The notes under the pieces were generated by a model. That model searched no databases. It was not told the origin of the DNA and saw nothing but the letters and a program-made list of their open reading frames with translations. Position numbers and translations under genes: made by a program. Shown here in pieces: positions 1-5,244 of a DNA stretch of 5,712 nucleotides. This DNA is from Dehalococcoidia bacterium (GTDB taxonomy: Bacteria; Chloroflexota; Dehalococcoidia; UBA2985), in the NCBI GenBank assembly GCA_030740415.1, contig JASLXI010000077.1, positions 1-5,712 on the forward strand. Direction: 5' to 3'. The stretch's first letter is position 1. Every line of letters starts with the position of its first letter.

Positions 1-617
1 TCCCACGTCTTCTCTCTCTTTTCTGAGACGCTTTTGTCGGATACCGAAGTTGTATCCATCTCACCGCCCTGACCGCCTTCTTCCACAGACCTTACTGAAG
101 GTAGCATACTTTCCTTAGTCGGCCTTGGCCCAGGAATGGCCTTACTCTTCGTCGATGTCAAGGTCCAGAGGAGACCGATTAGTCCAACCACGATTGCAGA
201 GTCAGCCAGGTTGAACACTGGCCACGCCCCAACATCGATGAAGTCCACCACATAACCCAAGCGCACTCGGTCCACCAGGTTGCCTACGGCGCCCCCTAGC
301 TGAAGCCCTAGGCTGAGACGCAACAGACTACTGTTGATAGGGTTGGTGCGATAGAAAGTCAGCAATACACCAATGCCTACAAAGGATGCCAGGATAAGGA
401 ACAGGGTTTGGTTGGAAAAGAACCCAAAGGCGCTGCCCGAGTTGGTGACATAGGTTAGTCGAAACAATCCTGAGCTCGGCACTGACTGCCCAAGGTGCAT
501 GGTAAGAACGACCAGCTTTTTTGTTACCTGGTCAGCCATCAGCGTAGCAATCAGGATGAACAGGGGGGTTGTTCCCAGAATGCCACTGGGTCGGCCTTCA
601 GGTGATGAGCTTTCCAT
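1..617 (-). CDS. lspA: Lipoprotein signal peptidase (signal peptidase II), 3' end beyond the window
   Basis: Aspartyl protease of the inner membrane that cleaves the signal peptide of prolipoproteins after lipid modification of the +1 Cys. The frame is open from ATG 617-615 to the left edge (205 residues visible, no stop). Family marks are in the expected order: DQVTKK at residues 29-34, an N-S-G-S-A-F version of the conserved NxGxAF block at 59-64, GNLVDR at 112-117 (catalytic Asp116) and FNLAD at 135-139 (catalytic Asp139). About four hydrophobic segments are visible. LspA proteins are usually about 150-170 residues; here a polar Gly/Ser/Glu/Lys-rich tail starts near residue 154 and still runs at the edge. 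The ATG start is chosen because it lies just before the first membrane helix; an in-frame TGA lies further upstream and no strong Shine-Dalgarno is seen. The gene is divergent from the acetyltransferase gene on the plus strand. The family call is very secure; the true C-terminus is unknown. Confidence 0.93.
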   Translation of the reverse strand, partial: MESSSPEGRPSGILGTTPLFILIATLMADQVTKKLVVLTMHLGQSVPSSGLFRLTYVTNSGSAFGFFSNQTLFLILASFVGIGVLLTFYRTNPINSSLLRLSLGLQLGGAVGNLVDRVRLGYVVDFIDVGAWPVFNLADSAIVVGLIGLLWTLTSTKSKAIPGPRPTKESMLPSVRSVEEGGQGGEMDTTSVSDKSVSEKREKTW

Positions 618-759
618 ATCGAACGACGAGCCAGGAATCGGTATCCGGCGCCACGCGGTTGCCAATCATATACACAGCCAACAGCAGAGCGCTCGCCAGC
701 AGTTTAGCATACGGCAAAATGACAGGCAAACCAGCATCAAAGGGCTCTCTAAGTATCAC
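598..759 (-). CDS. Candidate small membrane protein overlapping the lspA start
   Basis: A 53-codon reading frame from GTG 759-757 to TGA 600-598, overlapping the first 20 bases of lspA in another frame. It encodes one clear hydrophobic stretch (AKLLASALLLAVYMIG) followed by a short polar tail ending in YGKLIT. I do not recognise it as a family. In favour of a real gene are the hydrophobic helix, the position directly upstream of lspA on the same strand, and a stop placed inside the lspA start region, as in translationally coupled genes. Against it are the non-ATG start, a weak purine stretch (GAGAA) immediately before the start, and its small size. It could instead be untranslated leader of lspA. 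Confidence 0.3.
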   Translation of the reverse strand: MILREPFDAGLPVILPYAKLLASALLLAVYMIGNRVAPDTDSWLVVRYGKLIT

Positions 760-792
760 TTCTCGGCATGGGGTAGCAGTCCCTGGGCAGTC

Positions 793-1509
793 ATGATAGA
801 ATCCGCGCTACCGATGCAGGTCAGAGTTCAGAAAGAATCCGCCGTGCCCTATGCCATCAGGCTCGCCAGAGAAACAGACGTAGCCCACCTTGCGGAGATA
901 GAGAAGGGGGCCTTTCCAACCACGTTGCCTCCCACGCCTTTCAAGCGGGAATTGTCCAATGAGAAGGCCAGTGTCTTAGTCGCTTACAAGCTCCCAGAAG
1001 AAGACCACCTACTCTCGTCGGCTTCCCACAAACCGTATATTGCAAGTAGGACCACAGAAGAAAATGGGCTCAAGGGAGTCTGGAAACGCCTGCTTCATAG
1101 AAGAACCTCTGCCCTACTCCCCGCAGGCTCCGCAGACCATATTGCCGGCTACGTCGCAATTTGGTTCATGACGGACGAAGCACACATAACTGGCATTGCA
1201 GTCCGTGAATGGTTGCGTGGCAACGGACTAGGAGAGTTGTTGCTCATGGCCTCCATCGAGATGGCAATGAGGAACCAGTCTAGAGTAGTGACTCTGGAGG
1301 TGAGGGTCTCCAACCACGTGGCCCAGTCCCTGTACTCCAAGTATGGCTTCAGCCAAGTTGGAATACGCAAAGGGTACTACACCGACAACCATGAGGACGC
1401 CTACATAATGACTACGGATGTCATCTCTTCCCCAGCCTACAACCAGCAGCTCCTCAGCCTAAAAGAGAACTACAAAACACGACGCGGCAACGTCGCGCTT
1501 GGCTGTTAG
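793..1509 (+). CDS. rimI: RimI-like GNAT N-acetyltransferase with an internal insert
   Basis: Acetyl-CoA-dependent GNAT enzyme. The RimI family acetylates the N-terminal amine of ribosomal protein S18 and related targets. In the 238-residue product the N-terminal half carries the AIRLARETDVAHLAEIEKGAF opening typical of the fold (residues about 21-41). The acetyl-CoA pyrophosphate loop is RGNGLG at 142-147. The RimI-like C-terminal signature is EVRVSN at 169-174, then LYSKYGF at 180-186, a YY pair at 195-196 and EDAYIM at 201-206. RimI is normally about 150 residues; the excess is an insert at about 66-116 and a 30-residue polar tail. ATG 793 is preferred over an in-frame ATG at 499 because the upstream part is antisense to lspA and has no GNAT character; ATG 814 is equally possible, and neither has a strong Shine-Dalgarno. 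The fold call is secure; the exact substrate and hence the symbol are less so. Confidence 0.83.
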   Translation: MIESALPMQVRVQKESAVPYAIRLARETDVAHLAEIEKGAFPTTLPPTPFKRELSNEKASVLVAYKLPEEDHLLSSASHKPYIASRTTEENGLKGVWKRLLHRRTSALLPAGSADHIAGYVAIWFMTDEAHITGIAVREWLRGNGLGELLLMASIEMAMRNQSRVVTLEVRVSNHVAQSLYSKYGFSQVGIRKGYYTDNHEDAYIMTTDVISSPAYNQQLLSLKENYKTRRGNVALGC

Positions 1510-1701
1510 CAGTCAGCGATAATGGGGCACTGTTTGATTGAAGAGATCAAGACGGTGAGGCTCCCAATTTAGTGGTTTCTTCGTAGCCTCTCTCGATGTT
1601 CTCCTACTCAATGTCACTTCAATAGCTCTACAGACCAGATTTGACGTTTGTAAAGTATACTGACTGACACTCGATCATTTGCCAATATTATTTCGGTAGA
1701 C

Positions 1702-1751
1702 CTACCATCCATTTCGTGTCTCACTCATCAGTCAGGGACAACTACCATCCA
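1702..1751. repeat. Short direct repeat CTACCATCCA, two copies
   Basis: Two exact 10-bp copies at 1702-1711 and 1742-1751, 40 bp apart, in the leader of the SDR operon. The interval is close to four helical turns, so both copies would face about the same side of the DNA. This is compatible with a regulator binding site but is equally possible by chance for a pair of this length. The repeat itself is directly seen; the regulatory role is inference. Confidence 0.3.
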
Positions 1752-1873
1752 GACACTAAGAACCACTTTCCTCCTGAAGTCTTAGGAAATACAATACGTG
1801 AACTTGGCTGTGGTATAGCATAAGGTGCACCAGAACCCAATATGGCTTTATCACGCGCCGAAGACCACTCATG

Positions 1874-1880
1874 AAGGAGG
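1874..1880 (+). promoter_or_regulatory. Strong Shine-Dalgarno of the first SDR gene
   Basis: AAGGAGG lies 6 bases before ATG 1887, a near-ideal ribosome binding site that fixes the start. An earlier ATG at 1871 is out of frame and closes quickly. The strength contrasts with the weak sites before lspA and the acetyltransferase gene. Confidence 0.85.
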
Positions 1881-1886
1881 CAGCAG

Positions 1887-2684
1887 ATGCTGGAGAAGTT
1901 GAGCCTGGATGATAAAGTGATTGTCGTAACGGGTGGAGGTACGGGGCTTGGGCGAGAGATGGCGCGCCATCTGGCCCGGGCCGGGGCCGATATAGTCGTG
2001 GCCGGCCGTAGACACGGACCTATCGAGGAGGCCGCCGCCGAGTTCCGTGATATGGGACGACGGGCCCTGGCGATCTCTACCGATGTGACCGATTCTAAGC
2101 AGGTGAACGCTCTGTTCGAACAGATACTGGCCGAGTTCGGGAGAGTAGATGTGCTTATCAACAATGCCGGAGGTGGTACACCCGGAAAACCCATGTGGGA
2201 GATTACAGACCAGGAATGGCGCATAGGCATCGACACAAACCTGACCAGTGCTTTCTACTGCAGCCGTGCCATTATGAAGTACATGGTAGATAGGGGAAAA
2301 GGCAGGGTCATCAACGTCTCATCTGGCCAGGGACTGCGCGGCCAACGGGGTAGTTTCATGTACGGGACCGCTAAAGGGGGCATTATCCAACTGACCCGAG
2401 TCTTGGCTGCCACGTACGGTTCCGTGGGCATAACAAGTACCTGCATCGTGCCGGGAATGTTCCCCACAAGGGAAGGACCCACCAACGACGAGCTCAACCC
2501 ACGACTAGCCTTCTTGCCAATGGGGCGGGCCGGCGCTCCATCAGACCTAGCTCCGCTGGCAGTCTTTCTGGCATCCGATGCCTCAGATTATATGAACGGA
2601 GAGATGTTCTACTGTGATGGAGGGGCCATGGCAGGAGGGGCCGCTACTACGGGCTACGCGCCCTTGATCCCACTTCAAGACTAG
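1887..2684 (+). CDS. Classical SDR-family oxidoreductase, catalytically complete
   Basis: Cytosolic NAD(P)-dependent short-chain dehydrogenase/reductase that interconverts an alcohol and a ketone; the substrate cannot be told. The 265 residues are close to the usual classical SDR length of about 250. All family motifs are present: cofactor loop TGGGTGLG at 15-22, D66 in STDV, NNAG at 92-95, active-site Asn118, Ser146 (in NVSS), Tyr159 and Lys163 (YGTAK), PG at 189-190, and NG with DGG at 237-238 and 244-246. The second strand ends in AGRR (39-42) without an acidic residue, which suggests NADP(H) preference. The sequence resembles the FabG/gluconate 5-dehydrogenase type. A short tail of about 19 residues follows the DGG motif. 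The gene is followed after 10 bp by a second, degenerate SDR gene, so the two are probably co-transcribed and may form one mixed oligomer. The SDR call is certain; the reaction is unknown. Confidence 0.93.
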   Translation: MLEKLSLDDKVIVVTGGGTGLGREMARHLARAGADIVVAGRRHGPIEEAAAEFRDMGRRALAISTDVTDSKQVNALFEQILAEFGRVDVLINNAGGGTPGKPMWEITDQEWRIGIDTNLTSAFYCSRAIMKYMVDRGKGRVINVSSGQGLRGQRGSFMYGTAKGGIIQLTRVLAATYGSVGITSTCIVPGMFPTREGPTNDELNPRLAFLPMGRAGAPSDLAPLAVFLASDASDYMNGEMFYCDGGAMAGGAATTGYAPLIPLQD

Positions 2685-2689
2685 AGGAG
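2685..2689 (+). promoter_or_regulatory. Shine-Dalgarno of the second SDR gene
   Basis: AGGAG starts immediately after the TAG stop of the first SDR gene and sits 5 bases before ATG 2695. This close arrangement favours translational coupling and similar output of the two proteins. Confidence 0.75.
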
Positions 2690-2694
2690 TTGTT

Positions 2695-3456
2695 ATGCCT
2701 ATTCCACAAGAATGGAATCTCTCGGGAAAAGTGGTTGTGCTGACCACGGGTGGCCGCGGATGGGGGCCCATTCTCGCGGCCGGCCTAGCAGAGGCTGGGG
2801 CCAATTTAGCCTTGATTGGTCACCGTCAGGAAATATTAGAGGCCTCAACAGAGGCCGTGAAAGAATATGGCCGTCGAGTTCTCACCATTCAAGCAGATCT
2901 CAGGCGCCCAGCGGCTGTTCGACAGGCCATGCGGAAGGTCGCCCGCTCCCTGGGACGGATCGACGCGCTGGTGAACGATACTCAGGTGGAGTTTGCCAAG
3001 CCGATCTTGGAGATTACACCAGCCGAGTATGATGGGGTTATGGACCGCAACGTGAAGAGCGTCTTCTTGTCCTGCCAAGAAGCAGGTAGATATATGGTTA
3101 AGCAGGGCAGCGGACGCATAGTCAATCTCTGTTCAGTCTTAGCAGAACGCGGTGTATCCAACGAGAGTGTCTACTGCGCCAGCATGGGTGCAATAGGGCA
3201 ACTCACCCGTGCTATGGGCCTCGAATGGGCACGAAATGGAATCACGGTCAACGGCATTGGAACGGCATGGTACACCCTGGAGGATATTGCCCTTGAACAG
3301 CAGCAGGAGCAGCCACTGGTCCGTTACCTCCCGTCGCGTCGACTGGGTAAGCCTCAGGAGATCGTGCCCTTATTAGTGCTGCTCTGCTCCGATGCGAGCA
3401 GCTATGTGAACGGCCAGACCATCTTTGTGGACGGCGGGGCCATGACCCATGCGTAG
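2695..3456 (+). CDS. Degenerate SDR-family protein lacking the catalytic lysine (probable pseudoenzyme)
   Basis: The 253-residue protein has the classical SDR layout and clear similarity to its upstream neighbour (shared EIT block, YMV-x2-G-x-GR block, and a DASxYxNGx4xDGGAM end). It keeps Asp68, Asn119, Ser147 and Tyr160, spaced as in active SDRs, plus NG at 239-240 and DGG at 246-248. Several hallmark positions are changed: the YxxxK lysine is Met164 (YCASM, codon ATG); the first Gly of TGxxxGxG is Thr18 (TTGGRGWG, 17-24); NNAG is NDTQ at 94-97; and the PG after strand six is TA at 190-191. The reading frame is intact with a good ribosome binding site, so this is not simple gene decay. It is likely inactive, or strongly altered, as an oxidoreductase, and may be a structural or regulatory partner of the first SDR. 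The fold is certain; the role is inference. Confidence 0.9.
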   Translation: MPIPQEWNLSGKVVVLTTGGRGWGPILAAGLAEAGANLALIGHRQEILEASTEAVKEYGRRVLTIQADLRRPAAVRQAMRKVARSLGRIDALVNDTQVEFAKPILEITPAEYDGVMDRNVKSVFLSCQEAGRYMVKQGSGRIVNLCSVLAERGVSNESVYCASMGAIGQLTRAMGLEWARNGITVNGIGTAWYTLEDIALEQQQEQPLVRYLPSRRLGKPQEIVPLLVLLCSDASSYVNGQTIFVDGGAMTHA

Positions 3457-3570
3457 GTGCGTGATCTCAGGCTTAGACCACTTCGTCCCTCTTTCCAGGC
3501 TAACGTGACCTATCGACAACCACAATCAGCCTATTTACTGCGTAATCTCCAGACCGTCCACCGACATGGT

Positions 3571-3617
3571 AGAAAAGCAGCCGCTTCCTGTCCTGAAGCG
3601 TACTCAGAAGCGGCTGC
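3571..3617 (-). terminator. Probable intrinsic terminator on the minus strand
   Basis: A perfect 11-bp inverted repeat, GCAGCCGCTTC (3577-3587) and GAAGCGGCTGC (3607-3617), with a 19-base loop. Read on the minus strand the GC-rich stem is followed directly by TTTTCT (3576-3571), as expected for rho-independent termination. It lies about 300 bp downstream of the MFS stop, giving that transcript a long 3' region if it is the terminator in use. On the plus strand no T-run follows, so it is a poor terminator for the SDR operon. The stem is seen directly; the function is inferred. Confidence 0.6.
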
Positions 3618-3706
3618 CCACGGTGTACAACGATAGGTCGATGTCGAAAAGCGCGTAGGTAAGGGTTGTACTATCTCTATCTCAGGCTGCCACCACCGTT
3701 CGGATC

Positions 3707-3719
3707 GCTCCGTCGGAGC
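3707..3719. repeat. 13-bp dyad with 6-bp arms
   Basis: GCTCCG and CGGAGC flank a single central T. A one-base loop cannot form a good RNA hairpin, so a dimeric protein-binding site in DNA would be the more natural reading. It is far from any start codon, which speaks against a simple operator. It may be chance. Confidence 0.25.
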
Positions 3720-3912
3720 TGACCTCAGCCTAAGATTTCCTGTTTCCAGAATGTCCGTCCACTTTTGGCCCAAACTGGGGACGCATAGTAGATAACCGGA
3801 CGATCGACAAAGCGTTTCGTCTTGGAGCCATTGCCTACGCGATATCAGCCTGAGCTTGGAGCCTAGAATACCCGGAAGACGACGACTATGGGTGTTCTGC
3901 GCTGCTTGGCTC

Positions 3913-3932
3913 GGGCTTCTGCTAAGAAGCCC
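3913..3932 (-). repeat. Stem-loop with the MFS stop codon in its loop
   Basis: A perfect 8-bp inverted repeat, GGGCTTCT (3913-3920) and AGAAGCCC (3925-3932), with a 4-base loop at 3921-3924. On the minus strand the loop contains the TAG stop of the MFS gene (3924-3922) and the upstream arm encodes the last residues. No U-tract follows, so it is not a classical terminator. It could protect the 3' end of the mRNA or affect termination of translation; this is inference. Confidence 0.45.
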
Positions 3933-5151
3933 TCCGCATGGGCACCAGCAGGGAGGCCAAGGTGACAAGTCCCACAATGATACCCGTGTACAAGAACACA
4001 CCGTCCATCCCGTACACCTCACGCAAGCGCCCGGCCACGACGGGCGAGATGGCACCGAATATGGCAGACCCTGTGAACATAAGAGCTGTCACGGATGCCT
4101 CGGTCCCTCTGGGGACAGCATCGATCGCGGTGGCAAGCATAACTGGGTTAATCGAGTAGAGGAACACCCCAAGCAATGCCAGGATAATGGCAAAGGGGAG
4201 CCCCGCTCCAAAAACCAGTAGCGACGAGATGAGAATGGTCATCGCACCCAGTCCGACAGATATCACCGGGCGGCGGCCGATCTTATCTGACATCCAGCCT
4301 AGTATGGGCGCAGAGCCAATGCCAAAGAGTGTGAGGAGCGCAATATGATAGCCAATTTTGAACGCGGAGAATCCAAGGTCTTCGTCCATGTAGACAATCA
4401 GGAATATGTTAAGGCCGTTGTGGGCCATTGCCCGCACGCTTGTAAGCATGACCATACTCGCCACTGTGCCGTTGCGAAGCAGGTTCTGAGCAGAGCGCAG
4501 GTAGGTCGCTAGGTCTTGAGTTCCCCGTGTACCCTCCACTCCGGTTGCCTTGCCATAGAATATCAACACTGCTAGGGCGCTAAGAAGAGCTGGGACCACC
4601 AGAATAATAGCCAGAACTCGCCAACTCAAGCCACCCCACTCCAGCCCCCAGAACGCCACACCGCCCAGAAGCAATCCCATTATTATGGGAGAGATGCTAT
4701 CTCCTATCGAGCCTCCCATTCTGTGGACTGCCAAGGCCGTGGCTCGGCGGTCAGGATATATGGCTCCCAGCGTGCCGAAGGCCGGTGCATGCCACATGGA
4801 GGTCCCTAAACCTGTGACGGCCACTCCCAAGAGCACTATCCAGTAAACATTGCTCAGACCAATTATGAGGTATCCTAGTGCTAGGCTTGTGAGACTGGCG
4901 GCGAGGATCAAACCCACTTTGCTCCGCCACATGTCTGCGATGATGCCCGCGGGCATGTTCATGATAGAGCTGGCAATGGTCCTGGCTGTGCCAAAGAGGC
5001 CTACTTGGACATCAGTTAGGAGCATGGCCTCCTTGAATGAAGGTATCAGGAGAAGAAAGGCTTGCTGATAAAAATGCTTGACCGCGTGACCCATTGCAAG
5101 GCCGATCATCAAGCCCCAGGCAGTCCGTTGCTTTGTTTCCACTTGGGCCAT
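3922..5151 (-). CDS. MFS transporter, 12 helices, fosmidomycin-resistance (Fsr)-like
   Basis: Inner-membrane secondary transporter of the major facilitator superfamily. The 409 residues with about twelve hydrophobic segments match the family's standard size. The N-terminal half has GHAVKHFYQQAF (21-32) and a motif-A-like loop GIIADMW (69-75), then WHAPAFG (120-126) and HRMGGSIGDSISP (143-155), an arrangement resembling Fsr-type exporters. A hydrophilic central loop lies at about 200-225. The second half carries a canonical motif A, GWMSDKIGRRP (285-295). The start ATG 5151 has AGGAG 10 bases upstream. It is on the same strand as the TSUP permease gene upstream (93-bp gap with a possible promoter) and convergent with the SDR pair. 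Substrate and direction of transport cannot be read from the sequence; Fsr-like members are not all drug exporters. The MFS call is secure, the subfamily tentative. Confidence 0.92.
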   Translation of the reverse strand: MAQVETKQRTAWGLMIGLAMGHAVKHFYQQAFLLLIPSFKEAMLLTDVQVGLFGTARTIASSIMNMPAGIIADMWRSKVGLILAASLTSLALGYLIIGLSNVYWIVLLGVAVTGLGTSMWHAPAFGTLGAIYPDRRATALAVHRMGGSIGDSISPIIMGLLLGGVAFWGLEWGGLSWRVLAIILVVPALLSALAVLIFYGKATGVEGTRGTQDLATYLRSAQNLLRNGTVASMVMLTSVRAMAHNGLNIFLIVYMDEDLGFSAFKIGYHIALLTLFGIGSAPILGWMSDKIGRRPVISVGLGAMTILISSLLVFGAGLPFAIILALLGVFLYSINPVMLATAIDAVPRGTEASVTALMFTGSAIFGAISPVVAGRLREVYGMDGVFLYTGIIVGLVTLASLLVPMRRAS

Positions 5152-5161
5152 TATTTCTTCA

Positions 5162-5166
5162 CTCCT
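5162..5166 (-). promoter_or_regulatory. Shine-Dalgarno of the MFS gene
   Basis: On the minus strand AGGAG lies 10 bases before ATG 5151, a somewhat long but workable spacing that supports this start. Confidence 0.6.
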
Positions 5167-5187
5167 GTGTGGTGCCCGATGATGGAC

Positions 5188-5215
5188 AGTGTAGTCTCTT
5201 GCCTAGGAGAGTCAA
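5188..5215 (-). promoter_or_regulatory. Possible sigma-70-type promoter for the MFS gene
   Basis: On the minus strand TTGACT (5215-5210; five of six consensus bases) and TACACT (5193-5188; four of six) are separated by 16 bases, in the gap between the TSUP stop and the MFS start. Transcription would begin about 30 bases before the start codon. This would let the MFS gene be expressed apart from the upstream permease gene. Seen by eye against the general bacterial consensus only. Confidence 0.4.
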
Positions 5216-5244
5216 GTACGCATTCCTTGTATCCATTTACCAAT

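Larger units (their letters stand above)
1510..1886. other. 377-bp gene-free leader upstream of the SDR operon
   Basis: No convincing coding frame, tRNA or other known RNA is visible. The sequence is more AT-rich than the flanking genes. It contains a 10-bp direct repeat, CTACCATCCA, at 1702-1711 and 1742-1751 (start-to-start 40 bp), and a 6-bp inverted repeat, GAGGCT at 1557-1562 with AGCCTC at 1585-1590, lacking a T-run, so only a poor terminator candidate for the acetyltransferase gene. Possible promoter boxes (TATACT at 1656-1661; TTGCCA at 1679-1684 with TACCAT at 1703-1708, spacer 18) are too weak to call. The promoter of the SDR pair presumably lies somewhere in this stretch. Confidence 0.5.
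3457..3921. other. 465-bp gene-free, structured gap between convergent genes
   Basis: No coding frame with recognisable protein character was found; open frames on both strands here give low-complexity Arg/Ser/Cys-rich translations. The stretch is rich in dyads. It has a large hairpin at 3577-3617, a compact 13-bp dyad GCTCCG-T-CGGAGC at 3707-3719, and part of a stem at 3913-3932. The 8-mer CTCAGGCT occurs at 3466-3473 and 3681-3688 and in inverted form at 3847-3854; CTTGGAGCC is repeated at 3821-3829 and 3855-3863. It probably holds the 3' regions of the two convergent transcripts. A decayed element or an unknown structured RNA is possible, but nothing identifies one. Confidence 0.5.

Noticed and set aside
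499..792. N-terminal extension of the acetyltransferase frame back to ATG 499
   Set aside because: This part is antisense to lspA, whose motifs are unmistakable, and its translation has no GNAT character; the GNAT homology begins after position 793.
793..798. TATCAT on the minus strand as a -10 box for lspA
   Set aside because: No acceptable -35 box at 16-18 bases; the best partner (CTGACC) is about 20 bases away and weak.
1641..1661. TTGACG and TATACT as a promoter for the SDR operon
   Set aside because: Both boxes look good alone, but the spacer is only 9 bases, which does not fit a sigma-70 promoter.
1742..2236. Minus-strand 164-codon frame over the leader and first SDR gene
   Set aside because: It is antisense to the SDR cofactor-binding half, rich in Ser/Pro/Arg, and has no motif; a shadow frame of the real gene.
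3566..3658. Plus-strand 30-codon frame starting ATG 3566 with a Lys/Arg-rich product
   Set aside because: It spans the terminator-like hairpin, has no ribosome binding site and is too short to support.
3531..4055. Minus-strand 174-codon frame spanning the gap and the MFS 3' end
   Set aside because: The MFS frame is clearly the real one where they overlap, and the rest is Trp/Cys/Arg/Ser-rich without family features.
3856..4221. Plus-strand 121-codon frame antisense to the MFS gene
   Set aside because: His/Gly/Lys-rich translation without any motif, antisense to well-defined membrane helices.
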